From the NCBI GenBank assembly GCA_964548225.1, contig CAZJQP010000018.1:1-64000 (forward strand): a DNA stretch of 64,000 nucleotides, in the 5' to 3' direction. Shown here piece by piece: positions 1 through 8,290 of this stretch. The position numbers and the translations under genes are program-made. The notes below the pieces were generated by a model. That model worked only from the letters and a program-made list of their open reading frames with translations, had not been told where the DNA came from and ran no database searches. Origin of the DNA: CALMEH01 sp964548225. Its GTDB lineage: Bacteria; Acidobacteriota; Blastocatellia; Pyrinomonadales; Pyrinomonadaceae. Each line of letters opens with the position of its first letter. Positions within the stretch are counted from its first letter, which is position 1.

Positions 1-6
1 TTCACC

Positions 7-158
7 TGACTGGAGCGCAAGCGTCTCGCTTGCCCGCGGCGAGCGAAGCAAGACGCGGAACGGCGTTTGCTGACCTAAAACTTTCGGGTAATCGAGGCGT
101 GTGTCCGTCCGACGCTTCGCGCGAACGGACAGCAAGCGAGACGCTTGCGCTCCAGTCA
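7..158. repeat. 152-bp inverted-repeat (MITE-like) element
   Basis: A 27-bp perfect terminal inverted repeat (7-33 and 132-158, starting TGACTGGAGCGC) bounds a GC-rich core with a second palindrome (GTCCGT...ACGGAC, about 102-130). There is no open reading frame of note. A related right arm recurs at 53368-53396. The size, the perfect termini and the lack of coding capacity suit a non-autonomous element or an extragenic palindrome. No target-site duplication can be confirmed because the left flank is cut by the window edge. Confidence 0.75.
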
Positions 159-241
159 AACGACTGTATTTATTGGTTTGAATTATGCACACCCTTCAAT
201 TAATTTTGCTTCTGCGAAATCGTTCCACACCTTGGGAAACT

Positions 242-247
242 TATAAT
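242..247 (+). promoter_or_regulatory. possible -10 box (TATAAT) upstream of the radical SAM pair
   Basis: A perfect TATAAT stands 166 bases upstream of the Tes-like start. No good -35 hexamer lies 16-18 bases before it (about 219-225 reads ATCGTTC), so this is a weak call on one element. It would place the 293-402 repeats in the transcribed leader. Confidence 0.25.
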
Positions 248-292
248 TTGGACAAAAAAGCCGAAATTTGTTAGCCTTTAGCTTAGTTATAA

Positions 293-402
293 GGCAGAAA
301 CCCGCGTGTGAGCAAGGGTGTAAAATACAGAAACTTTAACACACTTCCTAACGGTCGTGTTTCCGCCATAAGTGCAGAAACCCGCACGTTAGTAAGGGTG
401 TA
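293..402. repeat. three copies of a 28-30 bp repeat forming a leader hairpin
   Basis: Copies at 293-322 (+), 340-367 (inverted) and 374-402 (+) share the core GGCAGAAACCCG...AGTAAGGGTGTA. The second and third copies are inverted relative to each other and separated by six bases, so RNA across 340-402 should fold into a hairpin. The only Shine-Dalgarno-like stretch before the 413 start (AAGGGTG, 394-400) lies inside the last copy. A diverged inverted pair of the same family sits at 40019-40092. Confidence 0.6.
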
Positions 403-412
403 AATTAAATTT

Positions 413-2371
413 ATGTTTAGTGATAATTTCAGACGTGGCGAAGGCAAAGGCGAAAAAAAAGTTGGCTCGAAAGCCGCTTCAAAATTGGCGGATTTAAGTT
501 GGAAGGCGTTTCAAGCAGTTAATAAATCTTTGCCCGAAGGCAAATCAATTCAGCCGAATTGGGCGGCGGAACCGCTTCTAAAATCTTACGAACGCACCGC
601 GCCGCCGTTAGGTTTTCCGCGTGAAACCGATTCGCTTTGTCCGACGTGCGTTAAAAATGTGCGAAACGGCGTGATTGATAAAACGATTCCGCTCGAAATC
701 TTGATGAACTCACATCCGGGCGAAATCAAGGCGCAGATTTTGGAAGAAAACGGGCAAGTCATTATGCGTAAAACCTGCCCGACACACGGCGAATTTGAAG
801 ACGTTCTGGCGACCGACGCGAAGTTTTTGGAGCGCATCGAATCATTATTTTTCGGACGCGATTTCAAATCGGCGGAAGACGAACACATTCATCATCACGG
901 AACTTCCGACATCAAATTCGGACGCGGCGCGGTTTTAACCGTTGACCTGACGAATCGTTGCAATATGATGTGCAACCCGTGTTTTATGGACGCAAACCAA
1001 GTCGGCTACGTCCACGAACCGACGTTTGAAGACACGAAAGCGATTCTCGATAGAGCGGTTTCGTTCAAACCGCGCCGACAAATCATCATTCTATTTTCCG
1101 GCGGCGAACCGACGCTTTCGCCATACTTTTTAGACGCGGTTGCCTACGCGAGAAAGATTGGTTTTTATCGAATCTTAGCCGCGACGAACGGCATTCGTTA
1201 TGCCGAAGACATTGAATTTTGTAAAGCGGCGAAGGAAGCCGGACAACACGGCGTTTATCTGCAATTCGACGGCGTTTCGGAAGAAAAAAATAAACATCGC
1301 GGCGTTGGAAATCTTTTTGACGTTAAGTTAAAGGCAATCGAAAATCTCGCCAGCGTCGGCATCAAAGTTACTTTGGTTACAACGATTGTTAATTCAATCA
1401 ACAACGATGCCATCGGCGAAATCGTCAAATTTGCGGCGGAAAATATTGATAAAGTTCAAACCATCGCGTTTCAACCTGTTAGTTTCACGGGCAGAGATGA
1501 GGACGTTTCCGACAAAGACCGCAAACAGCAAAGATATACTCTGGCGGGAATGACGCACGATTTGAAAGACCAATTAAACGATAAAATTGCTTTAGAGCCT
1601 TTGCGCGATTGGTTTCCTTTGAGTTCGTATTCGGCATTTACAAGCGTGATGGATATGCTTCAAGGCGCAGACGCGCCGTGGGGTTGGTCGTCGTGCAACT
1701 GTCATCCGAACTGCGGAATCTTTACGCTCGTTGTCGTCAACAAAAAATCGGGCGAGATGAAATCTTTGTTCGAGTTTTTCAATTACGAAAGATTTATGAA
1801 AGACGTGGCGACAATAACCGACACGGCGCGTGGGAAAAAATTGACGATGGCGCAACTCGGAATGGCGATTATGCGAAATTACAACGCATCAAACGCGCCC
1901 GAAGGCTTCCCGATTTCGCAAATCTTGAATCTTTTCAAACCGTCGTCGGCAAATTCGAATTCAGATCGCAACGACCGGATGCAAACGCGCACCGAAGAAG
2001 ACGTTTGGCGCGTTCTCTGCGTCGAAGGAATGTGGTTTCAGGATTTATTTACATACGATTTCCGCCGCACGGAAATGTGTGTCATTCCCTACGGCACACA
2101 AGAAGGCGAAGTTTCTTTCTGCGCTTACAACACCGGTGTCGGCTGGCGGCAAATCATCGAAGAAATGCACAAAACCGCAAGTTTGAGCGAATGGTATCAA
2201 GAACACGGTCGCCACGCCGTCTATGCGAAAGGCAAAGAAGTTCCCGGCATTGCGAAAACGCGCAGTTTGAGTTTGCCTGTGATTGCAAAAGTCTTGCAGG
2301 AAGACCTTGATAAACCTGCTGTTACTCCGTATTTGGTTGAGGAAGAATCCAAAGAATACGAAACCGTGTAA
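413..2371 (+). CDS. Tes-like radical SAM protein (tetraether / membrane-spanning lipid synthase family)
   Basis: 652 aa. The radical SAM cluster motif is C183-x3-C187-x2-C190 in the context DLTNRCNMMCNPCF, followed by an FSGGEPT motif. An N-terminal metal-binding module (C76, C79, then C122PTHG with H125) precedes it, and a Cys-rich stretch (SSCNCHPNC) and more Cys occur toward the C-terminus. This order (CP.C ... KTCP.HGEFED ... CN..C..C ... ATNGIR) is the plan of the MJ0619/Tes family, whose characterised archaeal member joins lipid tails by C-C bonds to make tetraethers. Bacterial relatives are linked to diabolic-acid-type membrane-spanning lipids, which Acidobacteriota contain, so that role is my inference. 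A second radical SAM gene follows after 25 bases. The ATG at 413 has a weak ribosome site inside a repeat. Another radical SAM methylase of related architecture is the main alternative. Confidence 0.75.
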   Translation: MFSDNFRRGEGKGEKKVGSKAASKLADLSWKAFQAVNKSLPEGKSIQPNWAAEPLLKSYERTAPPLGFPRETDSLCPTCVKNVRNGVIDKTIPLEILMNSHPGEIKAQILEENGQVIMRKTCPTHGEFEDVLATDAKFLERIESLFFGRDFKSAEDEHIHHHGTSDIKFGRGAVLTVDLTNRCNMMCNPCFMDANQVGYVHEPTFEDTKAILDRAVSFKPRRQIIILFSGGEPTLSPYFLDAVAYARKIGFYRILAATNGIRYAEDIEFCKAAKEAGQHGVYLQFDGVSEEKNKHRGVGNLFDVKLKAIENLASVGIKVTLVTTIVNSINNDAIGEIVKFAAENIDKVQTIAFQPVSFTGRDEDVSDKDRKQQRYTLAGMTHDLKDQLNDKIALEPLRDWFPLSSYSAFTSVMDMLQGADAPWGWSSCNCHPNCGIFTLVVVNKKSGEMKSLFEFFNYERFMKDVATITDTARGKKLTMAQLGMAIMRNYNASNAPEGFPISQILNLFKPSSANSNSDRNDRMQTRTEEDVWRVLCVEGMWFQDLFTYDFRRTEMCVIPYGTQEGEVSFCAYNTGVGWRQIIEEMHKTASLSEWYQEHGRHAVYAKGKEVPGIAKTRSLSLPVIAKVLQEDLDKPAVTPYLVEEESKEYETV

Positions 2372-2396
2372 ATTAAATCTCCCGCGATTTTTTTTT

Positions 2397-3305
2397 ATGA
2401 AAATCGCTAAAACATTCAAAAATCTCGGAAGTTTGGTCAAATTGATGCTGTTCGGAATGCCTGCCAACGCCGTCGGCTCGATTGACGTAACGAAACGCTG
2501 TAATCTGCGTTGTGAGCATTGCTATTTTTTCGCCGAAGAACACAAAGAACGCGAATTAACCGTCGAAGAATGGATTGAAAAATTCGAAGCGATGAAAGCG
2601 GCGGGCGACCCGATGATGCTCTGCACATGGGTTGGCGGCGAGCCGATGGTTCGCAAACCTCTGATTGATGTCGGTCGCAAATATTTCAAACACAACACAA
2701 TTGTTACAAACGGCACGATGGAATTGCCGGATTGGACTGATGTAACTTGGGTGATTTCGATTGACGGCACGGAAGAAGCCTTCGAGAAAATGCGTGCGCC
2801 CGGAATTTACAATAAAATCAAGGAAAACATCAAACGTCATCCCGACTTGCGAATTCAAATTTCGTGCGTTATCACGAGTTTGACGAAGGACTGCATTGAA
2901 GATTTAATCATCGAATGGCAGGAACTCGCCAGCGGCGGAATTATTTTCGATTTCTTTACGCCGGTCAATAAATTGGACGAATCTTTGTGGCTCGATTGGG
3001 ACGAGCGCGACCGGATGATTGACAAAATTCTCGAACTCAAAAAGAAATATCCGAACAAAATCAATATGCTCGATTCGACGCTCGATTTGATGAAATCGAA
3101 AAACGCGAAAAGCGTTACCGACAACTGTCTTTTCAAGGAAAAAGCCTTCACACTCGGCGCGGACGGCAAGCCCAAAGGCAAATGTATGATGGGCGACAAC
3201 GCCGACTGCGACAAATGCGGCTGTGTCGTGCCGTTTTATATGGCAACGATGAATTCTCCGAAACTACTCGTCAAAGAAGCCGTGAAAAGAGCCGTCGGAA
3301 ATTGA
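2397..3305 (+). CDS. radical SAM protein with C-terminal Cys-rich (SPASM-like) segment
   Basis: 302 aa from the ATG at 2397; the frame is open upstream into the end of the previous gene, but that extension has no family resemblance. The cluster motif is C35-x3-C39-x2-C42 (KRCNLRCEHCYFF), followed by a WVGGEP motif. C-terminal cysteines (DNC, GKCMM, ADCDKCGC) suggest an auxiliary Fe-S cluster. It starts 25 bases after the Tes-like gene on the same strand, so co-transcription is likely and a shared lipid pathway is possible. The substrate cannot be told from sequence. It ends three bases from the convergent kinase gene, with no terminator between them. Confidence 0.7.
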   Translation: MKIAKTFKNLGSLVKLMLFGMPANAVGSIDVTKRCNLRCEHCYFFAEEHKERELTVEEWIEKFEAMKAAGDPMMLCTWVGGEPMVRKPLIDVGRKYFKHNTIVTNGTMELPDWTDVTWVISIDGTEEAFEKMRAPGIYNKIKENIKRHPDLRIQISCVITSLTKDCIEDLIIEWQELASGGIIFDFFTPVNKLDESLWLDWDERDRMIDKILELKKKYPNKINMLDSTLDLMKSKNAKSVTDNCLFKEKAFTLGADGKPKGKCMMGDNADCDKCGCVVPFYMATMNSPKLLVKEAVKRAVGN

Positions 3306-3308
3306 ACT

Positions 3309-5675
3309 CTAAATATTCGATTTAAGAATTTGTTTCTTCGCGTTTTCCGCCCACCATTTGAGGCTTTTGAGATTTTCTTCGTCGCTTTTGGTTGAATCGG
3401 TGCGGACGATTTCGCTCATAATTTCGACAGCTTTTTGGTAATGTCTGACGGCTTCATCGCCGTTTTTCGTGGCGACGTAAAATCTTCCCAAACGCTCGAT
3501 GACCGTTACCAAATCGCGCTTGGCTTCCTTGTTTCTCGTGTCTTTTGCGGCGAGTTCTTCAAAGACGTTTTTGGCTTCCGAATAATTTTGCAGAGCGGTT
3601 TTGAAATCGCCGAGCTTGGTTTGCATTTCGGCAATTAACATCTTGCAGTTCGCCGAATTGCGCGGAATTTGCGCGTTTTCAGGTTCGATTTCCGAAGCCT
3701 TCAACAATGCTTTTTGCGCTTCGCGGTGATTTTCGAGCGATTCGCGGTAAAGCCGCAAAGCCTCGTCTTTTTTTCCGGCTTCTTCACGATGAAAACCGAA
3801 ATTATCAAGCCGGAAAGCGATGCGCTGAATTGCAACATAAACTTCAAAAAGATTTTCCGCCGTGAGATTTTTTTCCGTCGTTTCGCGGTTTAATTTCAAA
3901 GCGCGGCGAAAGTGTTCGAGCGATTCGGCAAGCGGTTTTTCGCTTTCTGCGCCTTCCGCGCCGATGCGTTTTTCAAGCGGAAGCGAACCGTAATGCAACC
4001 CGCTTTTTCCTGCCAAAGAATCGCCCAAAGCGACCAAAGTTTTTGCCAAAAGCATTTTTAAATTATCGTCCGAAGGATTTTCCGCCGACAGTTTTTCTAA
4101 AATTACGAGCGATTTTTGATGCGTTTCGATTGCCGGTTCAACCTCGAATTGCCGGTAGAGAACACTGCCGATTCTTTCGTAAGTTTGGGCAATTTCGGTC
4201 TGAAAATCACGGTTGTCGGGCGCGGTTTCGAGAAGTTGTAGAAAAATCCGTTCGGATTTGCGGTAGCTTTCGAGTGCGCCGCGTGTGTCGCCGGTGTTGG
4301 CGGCGAAAGGTTTGCCTTGCGCGTCGCCGATTTTGCGGTAAGCCGTGCCGAGTTCGCGCAAAAGCGTGGCATCGGTTTCCGAATCTTGCGCCAAATTGTC
4401 GAGATATTGAAGCGAATCGGTGAGCATTTTTTGACGCAGTTCAGTCGAACCTTGCAGATTTGCCACGCGGTCGTGATATTCAAAAAGCATCGCGCCCGAA
4501 AGTCTTCGGACTTCGTTAAATCGCTGTTCGGATTTGATTTGCGCCAGATTTGCCCGCCGCGCTTGCCACGCCGAAAAAACACCGGCAAAGACCAGCGCAA
4601 AAATGGTCAAAGCCGAAAACAAGACTGCCGCCGAATTACGTTTGACGAATTTTGCGGCGCGATAAAAAAACGAATCTTTCCGCGCCAAAATCGGCAAACC
4701 TTCCAAAAAACGCCGAATATCTTCGGAAAAAGCCTCAACGGACGAATAACGCAAAGCCATTTCGTCGCGCAGAGCGGTTTGCAAAATCGCTTCTAAATCT
4801 TGATTTGGTTTTTGGTCTTTGGTCTTTGGTTTTTGGATTAGTTTCGATAGCAAAATGCCGAGCGAATAAACATCCGATTGCGTGGTGATTTTTTCGCCTT
4901 TGGTTTGTTCGGGCGAAGCGTATTCGGGCGTGAGCAGACGATTGGCGGTTTCGGTCAGTTCAGTTTCGTTATTCGGTTCGGCGTGAAAAAGTTTGGCGAT
5001 GCCGAAATCGAGAAGTTTCGGCTCGCCGTCTTTGGAAATGATGATGTTTGAAGGTTTTAAGTCGCGGTGAATGACCAGATTTTGGTGTGCGAATTGGACG
5101 GCGGAACATACCTTTCGAAAGAGTTTGAGCGTTTCCGTCAGAGATTTTTCGGCACAAAATTTGTCAATCGGCAAACCTTCGACATACTCCATCACAAAAT
5201 ACGGCAAACCGTCGTCGGTCGTGCCGCCGTCGAGCAGACGCGCAATGTTGGGATGTTCGAGCGATGCGAGAATTTGGCGTTCGAGCGTAAAACGATTCAA
5301 AATCGCGTCCGTGTCCATTCCGCGTTTGATAATTTTGACGGCGGCGCGTTGTTCAAAAAGTCCGTCCGTGCGCTCGGCTTCATAAACCACGCCCATTCCG
5401 CCGCGCCCGATTTCGCGGACAATGCGGTAATTATCGAGTTTTACGCCAATCGGCAAAGTCTCGCGTTCGGCAATCAGCTTGGTCGCAACTTCAAAAACAG
5501 GTTCTTCAAACGCGCTTGAATCCGTGTCGTGAAACCGAAGCATTTCTTCGATTTCGCGGCGCAAATCGGCATCTTCGCCGCACGATTCGTCCAACAAAAC
5601 AGGACGTTTTTCGGGCGCGGTTTCGATTGCCCTCTGATAGAGCGTTTTCACCTTTTTCCATTGCGCCGCTTTCAT
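3309..5675 (-). CDS. membrane serine/threonine protein kinase with TPR-rich extracytoplasmic tail
   Basis: 788 aa. Residues 1-75 are a helical leader. The kinase domain (about 83-330) has the glycine loop GRGGMGVV (90-97), ATP lysine K114, catalytic HRDLKPSN (203-210, D205), DFG (223-225) and activation-loop PEYASPEQ, so it looks active. A transmembrane helix spans about 348-370. The rest (about 390-780) is alpha-helical with TPR-like units. This build is common in Acidobacteriota and often travels with TIGR02999 ECF sigma factors, one of which lies at 9891-10460. It is the last gene of a nine-gene minus-strand run, 40 bases after a lipoprotein gene, so it may share that run's promoters. A short Lys/Gln/Pro-rich insert (KPKTKDQKPNQ) interrupts the kinase C-lobe. 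Confidence 0.88.
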   Translation of the reverse strand: MKAAQWKKVKTLYQRAIETAPEKRPVLLDESCGEDADLRREIEEMLRFHDTDSSAFEEPVFEVATKLIAERETLPIGVKLDNYRIVREIGRGGMGVVYEAERTDGLFEQRAAVKIIKRGMDTDAILNRFTLERQILASLEHPNIARLLDGGTTDDGLPYFVMEYVEGLPIDKFCAEKSLTETLKLFRKVCSAVQFAHQNLVIHRDLKPSNIIISKDGEPKLLDFGIAKLFHAEPNNETELTETANRLLTPEYASPEQTKGEKITTQSDVYSLGILLSKLIQKPKTKDQKPNQDLEAILQTALRDEMALRYSSVEAFSEDIRRFLEGLPILARKDSFFYRAAKFVKRNSAAVLFSALTIFALVFAGVFSAWQARRANLAQIKSEQRFNEVRRLSGAMLFEYHDRVANLQGSTELRQKMLTDSLQYLDNLAQDSETDATLLRELGTAYRKIGDAQGKPFAANTGDTRGALESYRKSERIFLQLLETAPDNRDFQTEIAQTYERIGSVLYRQFEVEPAIETHQKSLVILEKLSAENPSDDNLKMLLAKTLVALGDSLAGKSGLHYGSLPLEKRIGAEGAESEKPLAESLEHFRRALKLNRETTEKNLTAENLFEVYVAIQRIAFRLDNFGFHREEAGKKDEALRLYRESLENHREAQKALLKASEIEPENAQIPRNSANCKMLIAEMQTKLGDFKTALQNYSEAKNVFEELAAKDTRNKEAKRDLVTVIERLGRFYVATKNGDEAVRHYQKAVEIMSEIVRTDSTKSDEENLKSLKWWAENAKKQILKSNI

Positions 5676-5715
5676 TTTTTCATCAGTTTAGCAGAAAATT
5701 TGTAAATCAAGCTGT

Positions 5716-6108
5716 TCAATTTATCTTTTTCCACGTCCGATTTACTTTCATCGCCGATGTTATCATCGAGTCATCCGTAATAACCACCTTCATATTAACG
5801 GTGGTTTCAGCTTCTTTAACCTCAACGGTTGTTTCATCAATCACACGATAGCTTCCCGTGCCTGTTTTGTTGCCGTTGAGAAAGGATTCCAATGAATTAT
5901 TCGATTTAAATTCCATTTCGGTTTTGTTTCTTTTTTCATCGTAATGTTCCCACTTGCCGACGATTTTTTTAGCCAATTCGTCAGTTTTGCTTGAACCGAG
6001 CAAATTGGTAATGTTTTTACAGCCTAAAACGGAAAACAAAAGAACGGCGATTGCCATAATTGCCACAGGCATTGCTGTTCGCTGATTTTGAATTAATTTT
6101 TTGTTCAT
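5716..6108 (-). CDS. small lipoprotein
   Basis: 130 aa. An N-terminal hydrophobic segment ends in a lipobox (LFSVLGC, Cys about 30), so the product is probably a lipoprotein. The mature part contains GKWEHYDEKRNKTEMEFKSN, which recalls the lipocalin-like small domains that hold a GKW motif; this is a weak similarity. Its N-terminus (MNKKLIQN...AVLLFSVLGC) resembles that of the 64-aa gene at 8070-8264. A good ribosome site (GAGGAA) lies before the ATG. It sits between a lipoprotein gene (27 bases) and the kinase gene (40 bases). No specific function is recognised. Confidence 0.72.
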   Translation of the reverse strand: MNKKLIQNQRTAMPVAIMAIAVLLFSVLGCKNITNLLGSSKTDELAKKIVGKWEHYDEKRNKTEMEFKSNNSLESFLNGNKTGTGSYRVIDETTVEVKEAETTVNMKVVITDDSMITSAMKVNRTWKKIN

Positions 6109-6135
6109 AATTTTTTCCTCAATTTATTTTTAATC

Positions 6136-6582
6136 TCAGTTTTTATGCCGATATTTCCATTTATCAACTTCCCAATAGAAATAGACATTTGTGCTTTCTT
6201 TGATGTAGTCGTATGTTTGCTGAACTTTTCCGTCGGATTCGGAGATGATTTTGCCGATATGCGGAGCTTTGACGATATATTCGCCGTATTCGTCTTGTTC
6301 CAAAATTCTGATGCTTCCCGTGTATTCGACTTCGGCGTAAGCGGACGTAAAAGCGGCGGAATGTGATTCGGCAAGGTCGTCGTAATGTCTTTGAAACGCA
6401 TCTTTTACGTCTGCTTCAGTCAGCGTCCGGTTTGAAGTTTTCGCCTTCGTTGTCGTTCGACTCGATTGCGGACGCGGCGTTGAACTGTCGTTTGACACAT
6501 AACCGTTATTTCTGCACTTAAACGCCATCGTGAACAAAATCGCCGCCACGATTAAGGCGTTTATTAAAATGTTTTTGCTCAT
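6136..6582 (-). CDS. small lipoprotein of the local paralogous group
   Basis: 148 aa. A hydrophobic N-terminus ends at a Cys (FTMAFKC, about residue 23), a loose lipobox. After a Ser/Thr-rich linker comes a domain of the same plan as the 6598 and 6979 products: [TL]TE-DVK...YDDL...(acidic/aromatic strand)...GEYIVKAP...ISESDGKV...YFYWEVDKWKYR. The pattern of a helix, then strands ending in a W-containing strand, would suit an NTF2-like fold (inference). It has a clear GGAGA ribosome site and lies 15 bases after the upstream gene. Confidence 0.68.
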   Translation of the reverse strand: MSKNILINALIVAAILFTMAFKCRNNGYVSNDSSTPRPQSSRTTTKAKTSNRTLTEADVKDAFQRHYDDLAESHSAAFTSAYAEVEYTGSIRILEQDEYGEYIVKAPHIGKIISESDGKVQQTYDYIKESTNVYFYWEVDKWKYRHKN

Positions 6583-6597
6583 AATTTTTCTCCGAAA

Positions 6598-6960
6598 TTA
6601 ATAAAGGTCATAGATGCTTTCAGTCTCTGTAAATTTCCAATCTCCTTTGATTACTTTGTAAAAATAGGTAACGGATTCTTTCTTATTTTCTTCCAAAATT
6701 TTCCCGCCATCGTCAACAACACGAAATTTGCGCGGGGCTTTGACTTCAAAATAGCCGTTAGCGTTTTTTTGCGAAGAAATCGTAATTTGGGAAAATTCGA
6801 TTTCGACTTTGTGCGGTTTTTCCAATTTTTCGTGCCACGCTTGGATAGCGGTTTTGACTTCCGTTTCGGTTGGCGGAGTGCTGTTGATTCGGTTGCAACC
6901 CGTCAAAATTGCTGTCAAAATTGCCAAAATTGCGAATATTTTTAAGTTGTAAATTTTCAT
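6598..6960 (-). CDS. small lipoprotein of the local paralogous group
   Basis: 120 aa with a canonical lipobox (AILTGC, Cys 22). The mature domain starts STPPTETEVKTAI and continues with HKVEIEFSQI, GYFEVKAPRKFRVVDDGGKIL and VIKGDWKF. The first block is nearly the same as NTPPTESEVKSII in the 6979 product, so the two are local duplicates. GGAGGCG is a strong ribosome site. It is the third gene from the end of the minus-strand run; the product should be anchored in a membrane facing the periplasm. Function unknown. Confidence 0.72.
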   Translation of the reverse strand: MKIYNLKIFAILAILTAILTGCNRINSTPPTETEVKTAIQAWHEKLEKPHKVEIEFSQITISSQKNANGYFEVKAPRKFRVVDDGGKILEENKKESVTYFYKVIKGDWKFTETESIYDLY

Positions 6961-6978
6961 ATTTTTTCGCCTCCAAAT

Positions 6979-8007
6979 TTATTTTTGTCCGATGGCTTCG
7001 AGATATTCATTTAAGAATTCCTCACCTCTTCCAAAACCTTTTTGTAATTCGGGCGGTGGATTTCCTTTGTTGTAACCCCAAACTTCGATTTCGAAAAGAT
7101 AAACGTCATTCACCCAAAAAATGTATTCATAACCGTTTGTTCCCAGAGATTTGCAATCTCCCATCCAAAACCTTCCATAATGAAGAATTACTATTTCGCT
7201 GCCATTTTTATGCGGAATTTTCTTCACAATCTCTTCCGGTGAAGAATATTCATTGTCTTTTTCACCGTCGCCATTAGTGTCGCATTTTGGGAATTTCAAT
7301 TTATCGGCTTGTTCTTTGGTAATCGCCTTTGAAAGTCTTTCATTCAAATTTCCTTTAGCACTTTCAGAAGAAGAAAATTTTTTGATTTTAAGAGAAAAAT
7401 CCCGAAATAATTTTCCATCATCAAAAACGGTGCGGTATTTGTCGTATTTTTTGTCCGAATAGTTGTAACTACCTGTTACTCCATCTGTATATCCAACCAC
7501 GCCACGACTCTTCTCATACAGATAGAAATTCTTGGTTTCAACAGGCAAATATTTATCCCATTCAGGAGCAATGGGTTTCTTGGAGTCATAAATAGGTGTA
7601 GATCTGGCTTTGGTTTGGGAAACGTCCAATGCTGAATAGTCTTTTTTGCTACTCCATCCGCCGAAAATTGATTTTTGAAAAGCGTAAATTCCATCATCTA
7701 CCTTGTCTTTCAAGATTTTCCCGCCGTCAGTTGACAGAGCGCGGCAAGTCCAGGGAGCTTCGATAATAAAATAGCCTTTTGAATTCTTTTGCTCGGAGAT
7801 TTTGATTGGTTGGTTGTATTCACATTCAAATTTATGAGGTTCTGTGATCTGAATTTGAAAAATCTGTTTATAATCTGCCTGTTCTTTGCTTTCAATTATA
7901 GATTTAACTTCTGACTCAGTTGGCGGAGTATTGCTAATCAGATTACAACCGCTTGAAATCATTAGAATTAAACCTAACAGCAATATGTTTAGATTTTGTC
8001 TTTTCAT
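6979..8007 (-). CDS. lipoprotein, N-terminal domain shared with neighbours plus a larger C-terminal domain
   Basis: 342 aa. The signal peptide ends in a lipobox (MISSGC, Cys 21). Residues about 25-120 repeat the small lipoprotein domain of the 6598 gene (TPPTESEVK, HKFECEYNQPIKI, GYFIIEAPW, TDGGKIL). The remainder (about 150-340) is a separate domain with aromatic and charged strands and no family I recognise. Directly upstream (8028-8059) is a copy of the TTGARCCTC-N16-GCGTTAG promoter-like motif, so this gene probably heads a transcript that runs through four more genes to the kinase. Confidence 0.72.
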   Translation of the reverse strand: MKRQNLNILLLGLILMISSGCNLISNTPPTESEVKSIIESKEQADYKQIFQIQITEPHKFECEYNQPIKISEQKNSKGYFIIEAPWTCRALSTDGGKILKDKVDDGIYAFQKSIFGGWSSKKDYSALDVSQTKARSTPIYDSKKPIAPEWDKYLPVETKNFYLYEKSRGVVGYTDGVTGSYNYSDKKYDKYRTVFDDGKLFRDFSLKIKKFSSSESAKGNLNERLSKAITKEQADKLKFPKCDTNGDGEKDNEYSSPEEIVKKIPHKNGSEIVILHYGRFWMGDCKSLGTNGYEYIFWVNDVYLFEIEVWGYNKGNPPPELQKGFGRGEEFLNEYLEAIGQK

Positions 8008-8027
8008 AAATTTTCTTCTTCATCTAT

Positions 8028-8059
8028 CTAACGCAGAAAAAATTGGGAGAGAGGCTCAA
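8028..8059 (-). promoter_or_regulatory. ECF-type promoter candidate upstream of the 6979-8007 lipoprotein
   Basis: On the minus strand the sequence reads TTGAGCCTC, 16 bases, GCGTTAG. Exactly the same two blocks with exactly 16 bases between them occur twice more at 9428-9499. The -10-like block ends 20 bases before the ATG of the lipoprotein gene. The two-block layout is that of ECF sigma promoters, and an ECF sigma gene lies at 9891-10460. Confidence 0.6.
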
Positions 8060-8069
8060 AAAAAATTCT

Positions 8070-8264
8070 TTATTCCGGTATTCCTTTTCTTTTTCGGATA
8101 AAAGCGACAATTAAAATCGTGCCGACAATCAGAAGAAAAATGACGGCGAAGATGAAAATTCCAAGCGTTCCCAATATCTTGAACGGCAATGATTTGCATC
8201 CCAAAACGAAGAATAAAAGCAAACCGATTGCCGCAAATCCTGTGTGAATAAGTTGTTTGTTCAC
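8070..8264 (-). CDS. short membrane (lipo)protein, GTG start
   Basis: 64 aa from a GTG at 8264 with GCAGGTAA just upstream. The frame stays open further upstream, but that part overlaps the preceding gene and is not convincing. The start gives NKQLIHTGFAAIGLLLFFVLGC, which mirrors the N-terminus of the 5716 lipoprotein, then a second hydrophobic helix (about residues 33-55) and a basic tail RKRKG. It may be a lipoprotein with one membrane helix or a two-helix protein. Gap to the upstream gene is 26 bases. Confidence 0.55.
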   Translation of the reverse strand: MNKQLIHTGFAAIGLLLFFVLGCKSLPFKILGTLGIFIFAVIFLLIVGTILIVAFIRKRKGIPE

Positions 8265-8290
8265 AATTTTTACCTGCAAAAAATCAAAAT

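Noticed and set aside
1609..2310. 233-codon plus-strand ORF inside the Tes-like gene
   Set aside because: Arg-rich shadow frame with no domain; the Tes-like frame is convincing across the same bases.
2283..2396. Upstream extension of the second radical SAM gene
   Set aside because: It overlaps the end of the Tes-like gene and encodes basic, unconserved residues before the normal ATG at 2397.
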